Counted from the first letter of the stretch, positions 18,288 to 27,513 are shown. The stretch: 64,000 nucleotides of DNA from Buttiauxella massiliensis (GCF_902500225.1 NZ_LR722650.1:248001-312000); one strand, 5' to 3'. Numbers and translations: made by a program. Notes: generated from the sequence alone by a model not told the origin.

Positions 18288-19727
18288 ATGTCTAATCAAA
18301 ATAAATTTAAGATCTTTTCGCCTGAAAAATGGCTGGCTAACGCCATAAATATATTTTTTATTACTACATTGTTTTACTTCTTTGGGGCTTCACTTCGCCT
18401 GATTGATGAGCTGTCTTTGTTCTGGCCGCTGAATGCCGTGCTGGCTGCCGTGTTTGTGCGCAACCCGTTCCTGAATCGCCCTGTATATTATTTCCTCTGT
18501 TATAGCGCGATGGTGGTTTACGACGCTTTTACCACGCATTGGGGTTGGCAATCAGCGATAATAAATCTCTCCAATATGGTGTTTATTATCATTGTAGCCC
18601 TGCTATTACTCCGTTATTCCCGAGATGAAGATGAAAATAATTGGGCCATTAATGCCTTTAAACTTTTCTATTTTTGTCTTATTGGTTCGCTGCTCAGTTC
18701 TTTATTAGGATCTTTGGGCTCCCTTGGCCCTTCATCAGACTATCGTCAGTTTCTTCCATTGTTTGGCGATTGGTTTAGTGAGCAATTCTCTACCGGGGTT
18801 CTGATGATGCCATTTTTGCTTATGGCTAAATGGCCGCAGTGGGGGAAGATGCCTGCTTTTCATTTTTCGAAACTCTACCCGCTGCTGGGCGTTATCATTT
18901 CGGTGATTGCCTCAGTAGTGATTGGCGGTGCAGGGAGTTTAGCATTCCCGCTGCCAGCCCTTATCTGGTGTGCGATCCGTTACCCATTGCCGATGACCGC
19001 GTTGGTTACGTTTTTAACCGGCGCTATCGAGATTGTTCTGGTCGCCAATTCAATAGTGGTGATCCACGATAACCATCCGCTGGTGGTGAATGAGATGTTC
19101 TCTGCACGTCTGGGGATTGCCACTATGGCGATTTGCCCGCTGATCGTGTCGGTCAGCGTAGATGCCATTAACCGCCTGATTAAACAGACCTCGCTGCGTG
19201 CCGATTATGACTATCTTACCGGTGTGCATTCTCGTTCAGGTCTTTATGAAGCGCTGAAAATCACCGCGCCGTTAATGCATAAACCTGGGCAAAACTTGTC
19301 TGTGATGCTGCTGGATATCGATTATTTCAAACGTATCAATGACAACTATGGTCATGAATGTGGGGATGTCGTGTTAAGCGCTTTTGCCGGGCAATTAAGA
19401 AAGGCGGTGGGTGATAAAGGGCTGGTGGCACGCCTGGGCGGTGAGGAGTTTGTGGTGGCTTGTAGCACCAATTCCGAAGATGAGGGGTATAAGATTGCGG
19501 AGAAAATTCGCCAGAGCATAGAACTCACAGCGTTTCGTTATCAGCAACAAACATTGTTTATTACCGTCAGTATTGGCCTTGCTGTTGCAACGCCTGGAAA
19601 TGAGCCGCTGCTTGATGTGTTTAACTCATTGCTCGCGGAGGCTGATAAATACCTCTATTTATCGAAGCGTAATGGCCGCAATCAAACAAGCACTGCCACC
19701 TATAAAGAACTGGCTATCAATAGTTAG
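18288..19727 (+). CDS. dgcF: Membrane diguanylate cyclase DgcF (YneF)
   Basis: 479 residues: a MASE1-like membrane sensor with eight or so helices (about 15-300) followed by a GGDEF domain (about 320-475). Active-site ARLGGEEF and LDIDYFKRINDNYGHECGD are intact, so c-di-GMP synthesis is expected. The product-inhibition RxxD motif normally just before GGEEF is missing (the stretch reads VGDKGLVAR), so feedback control through the I-site is unlikely. Same position as yneF in E. coli, between glsB and uxaB. Confidence 0.92.
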   Translation: MSNQNKFKIFSPEKWLANAINIFFITTLFYFFGASLRLIDELSLFWPLNAVLAAVFVRNPFLNRPVYYFLCYSAMVVYDAFTTHWGWQSAIINLSNMVFIIIVALLLLRYSRDEDENNWAINAFKLFYFCLIGSLLSSLLGSLGSLGPSSDYRQFLPLFGDWFSEQFSTGVLMMPFLLMAKWPQWGKMPAFHFSKLYPLLGVIISVIASVVIGGAGSLAFPLPALIWCAIRYPLPMTALVTFLTGAIEIVLVANSIVVIHDNHPLVVNEMFSARLGIATMAICPLIVSVSVDAINRLIKQTSLRADYDYLTGVHSRSGLYEALKITAPLMHKPGQNLSVMLLDIDYFKRINDNYGHECGDVVLSAFAGQLRKAVGDKGLVARLGGEEFVVACSTNSEDEGYKIAEKIRQSIELTAFRYQQQTLFITVSIGLAVATPGNEPLLDVFNSLLAEADKYLYLSKRNGRNQTSTATYKELAINS

Positions 19728-19739
19728 TCGCAGATAGAG

Positions 19740-19785
19740 AGTTGTTCTACCAAAAATGGGTGTAAAAATAATTGGTATAACAACT
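19740..19785 (+). promoter_or_regulatory. Paired ExuR/UxuR-type boxes upstream of uxaB
   Basis: AGTTGTTCTACCAA (19740-19753) and TTGGTATAACAACT (19772-19785) are inverted copies differing at one position. Each resembles the hexuronate-repressor box built on TTGGTATACCAA. They lie about 100 bp before uxaB. The pair could also fold as a terminator-like hairpin after dgcF. Confidence 0.55.
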
Positions 19786-19882
19786 CTAACTTGATCAAAA
19801 CGGGGTTTCACTTCGTTGAGTTCTGGTAATTTGGACAGGATTTTTATGGTCGCTCATCCTGAACACACCAAGGAACAACATA

Positions 19883-21334
19883 GTGAAAACACTTAATCGT
19901 CAAGACTTCCCTGGCGCCCAATACCCTGAACGTATTATCCAGTTTGGTGAAGGCAACTTCCTGCGTGCTTTCATCGACTGGCAAGTCGATCTTCTTAATG
20001 AACACACGGACTTAGACGCGGGCGTTGTTATCGTACGTCCTATCGACAGCGCATTCCCGCCGTCGTTATCTACCCAGGATGGGCTATATACTACGGTTAT
20101 CCGTGGTCTGAACGAGCAGGGCGAAGCGGTAAGTGACTCGCGTCTGATTCGCTCCGTAACCCGTGAAATCAACGTCTATCAAGAATATGAAACGTACCTG
20201 AAACTGGCACATAACCCAGACATGCGTTTCGTGTTCTCTAACACCACCGAAGCGGGTATTAGCTACCATGCAGGCGATAAGTTTGAAGATGCGCCAGCGG
20301 TAAGCTACCCGGCTAAACTGACCCGTTTGCTGTTCGAACGCTTTACTCACTTCAACGGTGCTGCGGATAAAGGTTGGGTTATCATTCCTTGCGAATTGAT
20401 CGACTACAACGGTGACGCACTGCAAGAACTGGTTCTGCGTTATGCACAAGAGTGGGAACTGCCTGCAGCATTCACCCAATGGCTGAACGACGCTAACACA
20501 TTCTGTTCTACGCTGGTGGACCGTATCGTTACGGGTTATCCGCGTGACGAAGCTGCCGATATTGAAAAATCTTTGGGCTACAAAGATAGCTTCCTGGCCG
20601 CTGCTGAGCACTTCTACCTGTTTGTTATTCAGGGGCCTGCGTCACTGGCGCAAGAGCTGCGTCTGGATAAATATCCGCTTAACGTGCTGATCGTTGATGA
20701 CATCAAACCTTATAAAGAACGTAAGGTTGCGATCCTGAACGGTGCTCACACTGCGTTAGTTCCAGTTGCTTATCTGGCTGGTTTGAACACCGTTGGTGAG
20801 TCTATGAACGATGCCGAAGTTTGTGGCTTCGTAGAAAAGACCATCGCTGAAGAAATCATCCCGGTACTGGATCTGCCACGTGACGAATTACAGTCATTCG
20901 CACAAGCGGTGACTAGCCGTTTCCAGAACCCGTATATTCAGCACCAACTGCTGTCTATCGCGCTGAACGGCATGACCAAGTTCCGTACCCGTATTCTGCC
21001 GCAATTGCTGGCAGGCCAGCAGGCTAACGGTACTCTACCTGCGCGTCTGACTTTCGCACTGGCAGCACTGATTGCCTTCTATAAAGGCGAGCGTAACAAC
21101 GAAAGCTATCCGCTACAGGATGACGAGCATTGGTTGGTGCGTTATCAGCAACTGTGGGCTTCACTTGGCGACAAACAGATCACCGAGCAGCAGTTGGTTG
21201 AAGCGGTACTGTGCGATAGCGACCATTGGGGTCAGGATTTGACTCAGGTTCCAGGTCTGGTTGCTAAAGTTAGCGAAGATTTGCAGGTTATTCTGACTCA
21301 GGGTATGCGTGCCGCAGTAGCTCGTTACTGCTAA
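19883..21334 (+). CDS. uxaB: Tagaturonate reductase
   Basis: 483-residue NAD-dependent altronate oxidoreductase of the galacturonate pathway (D-tagaturonate to D-altronate). N-terminal nucleotide-binding part [17 protein letters not shown] and the mannitol-dehydrogenase-like C-terminal domain with [16 protein letters not shown] start; length equals E. coli UxaB. Codon use is very regular, as in highly expressed genes. Confidence 0.96.
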   Translation: MKTLNRQDFPGAQYPERIIQFGEGNFLRAFIDWQVDLLNEHTDLDAGVVIVRPIDSAFPPSLSTQDGLYTTVIRGLNEQGEAVSDSRLIRSVTREINVYQEYETYLKLAHNPDMRFVFSNTTEAGISYHAGDKFEDAPAVSYPAKLTRLLFERFTHFNGAADKGWVIIPCELIDYNGDALQELVLRYAQEWELPAAFTQWLNDANTFCSTLVDRIVTGYPRDEAADIEKSLGYKDSFLAAAEHFYLFVIQGPASLAQELRLDKYPLNVLIVDDIKPYKERKVAILNGAHTALVPVAYLAGLNTVGESMNDAEVCGFVEKTIAEEIIPVLDLPRDELQSFAQAVTSRFQNPYIQHQLLSIALNGMTKFRTRILPQLLAGQQANGTLPARLTFALAALIAFYKGERNNESYPLQDDEHWLVRYQQLWASLGDKQITEQQLVEAVLCDSDHWGQDLTQVPGLVAKVSEDLQVILTQGMRAAVARYC

Positions 21335-21362
21335 GTGCAAAACCGGTAGTAAACCTTGATAT

Positions 21363-21397
21363 AGTGCCTCCAGGCTTAGCTTAGAGGCACTTTTTTT
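21363..21397 (+). terminator. Rho-independent terminator of uxaB
   Basis: AGTGCCTC, a 13-nt loop, GAGGCACT, then a T7 run. The next start codon (21398) follows the last T directly. Confidence 0.88.
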
Positions 21398-22333
21398 ATG
21401 CACAATTCTGCACTCTGGTTTCGGCAATTTGGCCAACCAGAACACGTCATTACTTTCGAGCAGGCAGAACTTACTCCGCGCCCTTGCGCAATGCTGCGCG
21501 TACAAATGCGTTATGCCCCCGTCAATCCTTCCGACCTGATCCCGATAACTGGCGCTTATCGTCATCGAGTGATGCCGCCGCGAATAGTGGGCTACGAAGG
21601 CGTTGGTGTCGTTATCGATGCGGATAACCCCGAGTGGATTGGTAAACGCATTTTGCCGTTACGCGGTGACGGCACCTGGCAGCAATGGGTTGATTGCCCC
21701 CAACAATGGGCTGTACCTGTCCCTGATAACACTCCCGATCTTTTAGCCGCCCGAGGATACATCAACCCGCTTGCGGCATTCGTGATGCTAAAACAATGGC
21801 CGGTGCAGGGGAAGCGTGTGTTACTCACCGCGGCAAACTCCTCATGTGCGGCATTGCTTGCTCAGTGGGCCACTATTCAGGGGGCGACTGAAGTCGTTGG
21901 GGTATGCCGTAATGAAGATCAAAAAGCGATGTTGCTTCAGAACGGCATTAGGCCGCTTACCATGGATGACCATGAAGCGTTGCGGATTACCGCACAGTAT
22001 GCCGATGTGGTGTTTGATGCGGTGGGCGGGAGCCTTGCGACTTTGCTGCTATCTCATCTTCAGGCTGAAGCAGATTTTGTTTCCTACGGCCTACTGAGTG
22101 GTGAACCCTATCTAGCCAAAAGCTATGCAACAAGACCTCAGAGATTTCATCTGCGCGATACCCTGGCTGTGACTGACTCAAGAGAATGGCAGCAGTGGTT
22201 CGTCGAGCTTTGGCCGCTACTTGCGAACAGCCAGTTACCCGATGTTAAGCTATTTGCACTGGCGAAGTGGCGGGATGCACTACGGGAATTTGCTGTTTCA
22301 GGGCGACGTTGTAAGCCAGTTTTGGCGATGTAA
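21398..22333 (+). CDS. MDR-superfamily zinc-free oxidoreductase (enoyl reductase-like)
   Basis: 311-residue medium-chain dehydrogenase/reductase resembling the MECR/quinone-oxidoreductase branch. N-terminal GroES-like part (YAPVNPSDLIPITGAYR, IVGYEGVGVV) lacks the structural-zinc Cys cluster. The Rossmann part is less canonical (VLLTAANSSCAALLAQWA). Probably NADPH-dependent reduction of an unsaturated carbonyl compound; true substrate unknown. The ATG sits on the 3' edge of the uxaB terminator and the only SD-like element, GAGG, is inside the stem. Confidence 0.8.
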   Translation: MHNSALWFRQFGQPEHVITFEQAELTPRPCAMLRVQMRYAPVNPSDLIPITGAYRHRVMPPRIVGYEGVGVVIDADNPEWIGKRILPLRGDGTWQQWVDCPQQWAVPVPDNTPDLLAARGYINPLAAFVMLKQWPVQGKRVLLTAANSSCAALLAQWATIQGATEVVGVCRNEDQKAMLLQNGIRPLTMDDHEALRITAQYADVVFDAVGGSLATLLLSHLQAEADFVSYGLLSGEPYLAKSYATRPQRFHLRDTLAVTDSREWQQWFVELWPLLANSQLPDVKLFALAKWRDALREFAVSGRRCKPVLAM

Positions 22334-22357
22334 CGTGACAACGTCACCCGTGAATGG

Positions 22358-23122
22358 TTACTTATCGCCGCCCATGATCGTTTTCATGGTCTCTTCATCC
22401 GGCAGGCCCTGATGTTGTTGCAGACGCCCATCTTTATTGAGGTAGTAAATAGATGGGGTGGCCGTGCCGCCCAGTTCATCCATTAACGCCAGGTTATCTT
22501 CCAGCGCTTTCGTGATTTCTGGTTTGATGGTTGCCGGGATTTTTAATGCCAATTTCCCTTTGCTACTCTCATATTCCGCCAGTGTTTTAGCCGGATCGTC
22601 AGCCATCATGATGGCTGCGGCTTTTTGCCCACTGTCCGGGCGTAACATCCCAACCATTAAGACGCGCAGCTGTACCTTTCCTGAATTCAGCCAGGGTTGC
22701 GCATTCTGCCAAAATTGAGTGCAGTACGGGCAGTACGGGTCGGCAAAGGCGTACACAATTTGCGGAGCATCTGCTTTTCCTGCTGCTATCCAGTGATTTT
22801 TCTCAAGTTTCTGCCACATCTCTTTGGCCATGGGCGCATAAACCCATTTCTCGACTTGCGCATCGCTGAGGTTTTTCCCGGTGGCATCAACCAGATTACC
22901 CATAATTGCATGCTGTTTATCCGGGGTCAGGAACACGGTTGTGCCTTGCCCCTGGAATTGCATCACGTAGCCTAGCAGGTCGCCAGGGCCTTTAAATTCA
23001 CCTTTGAGTTCAAATCCTTGCTGCTGTAAGGCGGTAATTGGGGCTGGGAGTTTAGCCTCAGTTGCCAGCGCAGAAGTGCTGGTTAGCAGGGCAAGCGACA
23101 GGGTCCATACTGCATGTTTCAT
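22358..23122 (-). CDS. dsbG: Periplasmic disulfide isomerase/chaperone DsbG
   Basis: 254-residue thioredoxin-fold protein with a signal peptide to about residue 20 (SALA), an N-terminal dimerisation domain, and active site ADPYCPYC followed by a C-terminal cis-Pro loop (TATPSIYYLN). DsbG protects single cysteines from sulfenylation in the periplasm and is re-reduced by DsbD. Matches E. coli DsbG in order and length. The usual ahpC neighbour is absent. Confidence 0.93.
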   Translation of the reverse strand: MKHAVWTLSLALLTSTSALATEAKLPAPITALQQQGFELKGEFKGPGDLLGYVMQFQGQGTTVFLTPDKQHAIMGNLVDATGKNLSDAQVEKWVYAPMAKEMWQKLEKNHWIAAGKADAPQIVYAFADPYCPYCTQFWQNAQPWLNSGKVQLRVLMVGMLRPDSGQKAAAIMMADDPAKTLAEYESSKGKLALKIPATIKPEITKALEDNLALMDELGGTATPSIYYLNKDGRLQQHQGLPDEETMKTIMGGDK

Positions 23123-23267
23123 TACGTATTCCTTATCATTCTCTTGATGAATGTATGCCCGGGTAGGCTACATGTCGTACGCTTGTAAGGAAAGTTCTCG
23201 TTTAGAAAGATGAGGCCGCGTTATTTTGTTATCTTATGCGCAATTATTTAGATCTACTGGACGCATT

Positions 23268-23558
23268 ATGACCCACTCATCAAAAGACCCTCTGCACGGC
23301 GTGACGCTTGAAGCTATTGTGAATGCGTTAGTTGCACATTTCGGCTGGGAAAAATTAGCAAAACTTATCAATATCAATTGTTTCAAGAGCGACCCAAGCG
23401 TGAAGTCCAGCCTCAAGTTTTTGCGCCGCACGCCATGGGCGCGTAAAGAAGTCGAAGATCTGTATATCGATATGGTGGAGACAACAAACGAGGCGCCACA
23501 AGACCTTCCAGCTGATAGCCCGTGGGCCAACTGGCAGAGCAAGAAAGACCAAGAGTAG
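23268..23558 (+). CDS. VF530 family (DUF2132) small protein
   Basis: 96-residue protein starting at ATG 23268 (MTHSSKDPLHG). Motifs DPLHGVTLEAIVNALV, HFGWEKL and FLRRTPWARKEVE define the VF530/DUF2132 family, a small helical fold thought to bind DNA; no cellular role is established. The acidic tail after residue 75 is extra to the conserved core. Divergent from dsbG, 22 bp before the kinase-like gene. Confidence 0.85.
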   Translation: MTHSSKDPLHGVTLEAIVNALVAHFGWEKLAKLININCFKSDPSVKSSLKFLRRTPWARKEVEDLYIDMVETTNEAPQDLPADSPWANWQSKKDQE

Positions 23559-23580
23559 TAACCAATAGCGGGGTGAAGTG

Positions 23581-24369
23581 ATGAGTGATTGTCTGGCAAA
23601 AATGGGGGCTGCCCGTGTTCGTCGAACGTCATTCAATAGTATCGAATGCATTGAAAAAAGCCCGAGCAGTACAGTCGAGTTTCAATTTTATCAAAATGTT
23701 GCTCCGGTATTTCGCTCCGCTGGTATCGCTATCCCCGAGTTGTTAGCGTGTGATGCCAAAACCCAGACATTAACGCTGGAATATATTCCCCACGCTATGA
23801 GTCAACATGAGTTAGCGGAGCGCCGCGACGTGTTGACGACAATTACACGTATTCATCAATATCCCGTCGATAAGCATTGGGCTTTTAAAAACCACCATTG
23901 GATGCAGAACAAAACTACAAACGCGCTTGATCTACTGAAGTTACCGAGTGAGTCTGTTGCGATTGTTCTCGATATAGAAAAATATGGCTCATGTCTGTTT
24001 AGCCCACAAACGCTTATCTCTGGTGATACCAATGCCGGGAATTGGGGAATAAGAGATCAGGGAGAAGTGGTGTTATATGACTGGGAGCGATTCAGTACCG
24101 GCAGCCCGGCAATTGACCTCGCCCCCTTAATTAAAGGGATGGGAAACATCTCTGATTACATTCATATCGCAAAACGATATCAGGAAGTTTCACCATCCAC
24201 TGATGCCGCAGCGCTGGCTCAGGAGATTGCTATCTGCAAATTATGGATAGTCACCGAAGTCCTCGATATTCTTTCTCGCAACCATAAGGCCGATCTCAGC
24301 AAATATATCGATTGGTATCGCAGCCATTTGCCAACATGGCTAACTCAGCTACGGCAATTCTTAGGATAG
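23581..24369 (+). CDS. Aminoglycoside phosphotransferase-fold kinase
   Basis: 262-residue APH/choline-kinase fold protein; ATG 23581 chosen over the adjacent in-frame GTG at 23578. The catalytic loop reads SGDTNAGNWG, with Ser in place of the His of the HGD motif, followed by the metal-binding LYDWERF and SPAIDLAPL. The fold phosphorylates small hydroxyl compounds or protects against aminoglycosides; none can be assigned here. Probably co-transcribed with the VF530 gene. Confidence 0.78.
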   Translation: MSDCLAKMGAARVRRTSFNSIECIEKSPSSTVEFQFYQNVAPVFRSAGIAIPELLACDAKTQTLTLEYIPHAMSQHELAERRDVLTTITRIHQYPVDKHWAFKNHHWMQNKTTNALDLLKLPSESVAIVLDIEKYGSCLFSPQTLISGDTNAGNWGIRDQGEVVLYDWERFSTGSPAIDLAPLIKGMGNISDYIHIAKRYQEVSPSTDAAALAQEIAICKLWIVTEVLDILSRNHKADLSKYIDWYRSHLPTWLTQLRQFLG

Positions 24370-24395
24370 GCCGTCGCCGTAGTGACGCTTAGTAT

Positions 24396-25400
24396 TTAGC
24401 TGACGCGGCGTAGCAGAATCACCAGAACAAACACGCCGCCCACACCGGCTGTGATAATCCCAATTGGCAGTTCCTGAGGGGCGGCGAGGGTTCTACTAAG
24501 AATGTCACCCGCAGAGAGAAGGATTGCCCCCATTATGCCCACCAGTGGCAATAATTTCCGATGACGCACACCAGCAAATGGACGCGCCAGATGGGGCACC
24601 ATCAACCCAACAAAACCAATCACCCCGGTTAGTGACACCAGGATTGCGGTGGCCATAGAACAGCAGAGGAAAACCTCGGTTCGTAAGCGATTGACGTTAA
24701 TACCCAGTGACCAGGCGGTTTGCTCTCCAGCCAACAGGGCGTCGAGGGCTCGCCAGCGTCGGGATATAAGCACAATGAGAATGAGCAATGCGGTCGCGGC
24801 AAATCCGAGATTTTCCCAGCGCGCAAAACCTAAACCGCCAAGCGCCCAAAATAGTGCATTGCTGGCGGCCCGCTGATCGCCGGAAAAAATCAGGAAGTTG
24901 GTCAACGCCCCAAATAAAAATGACACTGCCAGCCCACATATAATCAGCTTTTCAGTTCCTTTATGTGATTGCGACATAAAGATAATCATCACGGCAGCGG
25001 CAGACAGCATCCCACCGACAAATGCGGCTATGGGCAATGTCCACGAACCCAGACTGTCGCCAAGACGGGTTATCACCAGCACCACGCCTGCAGAAGCACC
25101 AGAAGATAGGCCGAATAAAAAGGGATCGGCTAAATCGTTGCGCGTGGTGGTTTGGAGCAAGGAACCGACCAGAGCCAACCCGGCACCGGCAATCATGCCC
25201 AGTATCGTGCGCGGTAGTCGTAATTCGAGCACGATGCTTTTTATCATCGGAGCGACCTCACCATGCACCAGGCCGAGGGAGGTCAACACTTGCGAAAAAG
25301 AGAGTGCTACGCTGCCATTCGCAACACTTGCCAGAGCGAGCCCCGCAAGCAACAGCGGGGCGACTATCCACACCAGCAAAAACCGCTTGTTAGCGAACAT
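24396..25400 (-). CDS. FecCD-family ABC importer permease
   Basis: 334-residue permease with about ten membrane helices, of the BtuC/FecC/FhuB family (ELRLPRTILGMIAGAGLALVGSLLQTTTRNDLADPFLFGLSSGA, read in parts; GLMVPHLARPFAG). It transports chelated metals or corrinoids. The ATG overlaps the binding-protein stop by one base (TAATG). Convergent with the kinase gene. The riboswitch candidate upstream suggests a corrinoid substrate, unproven. Confidence 0.88.
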   Translation of the reverse strand: MFANKRFLLVWIVAPLLLAGLALASVANGSVALSFSQVLTSLGLVHGEVAPMIKSIVLELRLPRTILGMIAGAGLALVGSLLQTTTRNDLADPFLFGLSSGASAGVVLVITRLGDSLGSWTLPIAAFVGGMLSAAAVMIIFMSQSHKGTEKLIICGLAVSFLFGALTNFLIFSGDQRAASNALFWALGGLGFARWENLGFAATALLILIVLISRRWRALDALLAGEQTAWSLGINVNRLRTEVFLCCSMATAILVSLTGVIGFVGLMVPHLARPFAGVRHRKLLPLVGIMGAILLSAGDILSRTLAAPQELPIGIITAGVGGVFVLVILLRRVS

Positions 25401-26356
25401 TAGTTAAATGCTGCCGGATAAAATGCGCGGGCAAGTTTAGTAATCGCGGTGATATTGGCAGGGCCAGGTGTTAGCTCCTGATACTTCAGTTTCAGATAGC
25501 GATGATGAAGCACCGCTGGCGTATTCTTCATCAACGGATGTTGTTCCAGGAAACGCCTTAATCCATCAGCGCCACCGTTATAGTCAGACTGATAGTCCAT
25601 CAAAATAATAAACTCAGGCTCCGCGGCGGCAACACTTTCCCAGTTGGTCGCGGCCCAGCTTTTATCCATCTTATCCATGACGTTTTTACCGCCAGCAGCT
25701 TCGATAATTGCTGTTGGCATGGCATACGCACCGCTGGTGAACGGCTTATCTTCGCCAGAATCGTAGAGGAAAACGCGTACTGGTTTAAGCCGGGCAGTCT
25801 TTTGGGTTAAGTTCGCAACCTGCCTTTTCCAGCTATCGACCAACTTCACGGCATCTTCTTCTTTGCCGAATACTTTACCCAGGCGCAGCATGTCGCCATA
25901 CAGCAGATCCATACTGGCGCGTGGGCGATGGCTATTAACGTGAATACAACTTTCACTCAGGATCAGCGTCTTGATATTAAATTTCGCCAGTGCCTGGGGC
26001 GTGACATCGCCACGTAAACCATAGTTCCAGCCGGCGAAGAACAGGTCGGGCTTTGCCGCCAGTAACGTTTCCATCGACGGGTATTTCGGCGCTATCTCCG
26101 GGATAGAACCCTGCAAACGAGTAAATGCCGGGATATTTTTGTACCAGCCAGAAATGCCACTGACGCCTACGATTTTTGGTTGCAGATGTAGAGCGAAGGC
26201 CATTTCAGACATATTGATGTCATGAACGACCATGCGCTTAGGCGCCTCGGTAAACGTCATTGGTTTACCACAGTTATCGACGGTGACCGGGAAGCCAGAG
26301 GCACCCGCACCGCCAGAAATCACGGTCAGTAACGCCGCTAGAATTGATTTTTTCAC
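25400..26356 (-). CDS. Periplasmic binding protein of FecCD-type importer
   Basis: 318-residue class III binding protein. GTG at 26356 (VKKSILAALLT) has CAGGAG five bases upstream; a longer frame to 26404 would run through the leader. Signal peptide to about residue 20, then FPVTVDNCGKPMTFTEAPKR and PKRMVVHDINMSEMAFAL, typical of a proteobacterial subfamily carrying a Cys in the VDNCG motif. Two lobes joined by a long helix as in BtuF/FhuD. First gene after the riboswitch-like leader. Confidence 0.86.
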   Translation of the reverse strand: MKKSILAALLTVISGGAGASGFPVTVDNCGKPMTFTEAPKRMVVHDINMSEMAFALHLQPKIVGVSGISGWYKNIPAFTRLQGSIPEIAPKYPSMETLLAAKPDLFFAGWNYGLRGDVTPQALAKFNIKTLILSESCIHVNSHRPRASMDLLYGDMLRLGKVFGKEEDAVKLVDSWKRQVANLTQKTARLKPVRVFLYDSGEDKPFTSGAYAMPTAIIEAAGGKNVMDKMDKSWAATNWESVAAAEPEFIILMDYQSDYNGGADGLRRFLEQHPLMKNTPAVLHHRYLKLKYQELTPGPANITAITKLARAFYPAAFN

Positions 26357-26378
26357 ACATACTCCTGTTTCACTATTG

Positions 26379-26535
26379 CCGCAAATGACTGACCTTGCGG
26401 ACATGAATAGCGGGGACAGGGTGTCCAGAATGGAACCTCACCTGAGCACACTTCCCTGATAGCGACGTGCGCTAAAACGGCAGAACCGAAAGCGAAACTC
26501 TCGCCTCCTGATAAACCGCCGCACCATACAGGAAT
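26379..26535 (-). promoter_or_regulatory. Cobalamin-riboswitch-like leader
   Basis: Read leftward, the 200-nt gap before the binding-protein gene holds the ordered core elements of a B12 riboswitch: GGTGC, then ATCAGGGAAG, then CAGGTGAGGTTCC paired with CTG, then CCTGTCCCCGC. A hairpin CCGCAA/TTGCGG (26379-26400) ends about 17 nt before the RBS and could mask it. Matches are by eye; the P3 region and B12-box 3' part are shorter than in btuB. Confidence 0.5.
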
Positions 26536-26587
26536 TGATGGGGTGAATAGGTCTGGTCAGATCAAACAATGCTTAGTTATTTGTATT

Positions 26588-27391
26588 TCAATCAAATTGT
26601 GATGGCAGGGCTTCGAAGATGCGCAGTGTTTTGCCACTGTTGGGATGTGTAACATGCAGGCTATGCATACCGAATATCTTTGCAAGCCAGGGTGAGTCCA
26701 GAACCTGCTCCGGCGTACCTCGGCAAATCAGTTGCCCCTGGTTCATCATCAGAACCTGGTCTGAGAAAGGTTGAATCAATTCAAGATCATGCAACACCGC
26801 AATGGTGGTGATGTTTTTGTGTCTGACGAGACTGAGCAACTGATGACGGGCGAGTGGGTCGAGATGATTGGTCGGCTCATCCAACAACAGCAAAGCCGGT
26901 TGTTGGGCCAGAACACGGGCTAAACCTGCTCGCTGACGCTCACCACCGGATAATTTCCCCAAAGAAACCTGTTGTAGATGCGTGATGCCAACATCGTTAA
27001 TCGCCTCGGTAATGGCGTTTTCATGTTCAACATTTGGATATTCGGCCTGCCAGGGAATGCGCCCCAATGCCACATATTCACGGACTGTTAAACGTAAATC
27101 TGCGTTGTCATGTTGGGTCAGTAGCGCGATGGAGCGCGCGCGTTCAATGGGTTTCATGGTGCTTAACGCTTTACCCTGAATCACAATCTCGCCGTGGGCG
27201 GGTAGCAGCTCGCTGATGATAAGCCGTAACACAGTCGATTTCCCGCTACCATTTGGCCCTATTATCGACACAAACTCACCGGGATAAATATCAAATGACA
27301 CCGCATTCACCTGTGGTGTTTTACCGGCAAAGAAGTGGGTTAGGTCACGAACAGATAGCAGGCATTCAGGCGCGTTCATTGGCAATGTCAT
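26588..27391 (-). CDS. ATPase of FecCD-type importer
   Basis: 267-residue ABC ATPase (FepC/BtuD class): Walker A GPNGSGKST, Q-loop LLTQHDN, signature KLSGGERQR, Walker B LLLLDEPTNHLD, switch His in VLHDLELI. It is the promoter-proximal gene of the leftward importer cluster, but the riboswitch-like leader sits after it, so it may be expressed independently. Its start region faces the divergent molA-like gene and shares the ModE-type site. Confidence 0.9.
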   Translation of the reverse strand: MTLPMNAPECLLSVRDLTHFFAGKTPQVNAVSFDIYPGEFVSIIGPNGSGKSTVLRLIISELLPAHGEIVIQGKALSTMKPIERARSIALLTQHDNADLRLTVREYVALGRIPWQAEYPNVEHENAITEAINDVGITHLQQVSLGKLSGGERQRAGLARVLAQQPALLLLDEPTNHLDPLARHQLLSLVRHKNITTIAVLHDLELIQPFSDQVLMMNQGQLICRGTPEQVLDSPWLAKIFGMHSLHVTHPNSGKTLRIFEALPSQFD

Positions 27392-27469
27392 TAGCTGAAA
27401 ATGGCGCTTAGGATAGCAGCCATGTTTTGCCAGGCAAGCAGTAAGGATCGATAATCAGTTGCCAATGCC

Positions 27470-27498
27470 ATCGCTATATAATTTAATATATATCGAAT
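27470..27498 (+). promoter_or_regulatory. ModE-type operator
   Basis: ATCGCTATATA, six bases ATTTAA, then TATATATCGAAT. The first half equals the ModE half-site consensus (ATCGNTATATA-N6-TATATAACGAT); the second differs at one or two positions. It lies 16 bp before the molA-like start and about 80 bp before the divergent ATPase start. ModE-molybdate normally represses at such sites. Confidence 0.75.
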
Positions 27499-27513
27499 TT
27501 ACTCCTTTCCCAG

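Noticed and set aside
26357..26404. N-terminal extension of the binding-protein frame
   Set aside because: It would place the coding start inside the riboswitch-like hairpin; the GTG at 26356 has the RBS and the signal peptide.
26379..26535. Moco riboswitch as explanation of the leader
   Set aside because: Considered because a ModE-type site is nearby, but the characteristic Moco core blocks are not seen, while the cobalamin core blocks are in order.
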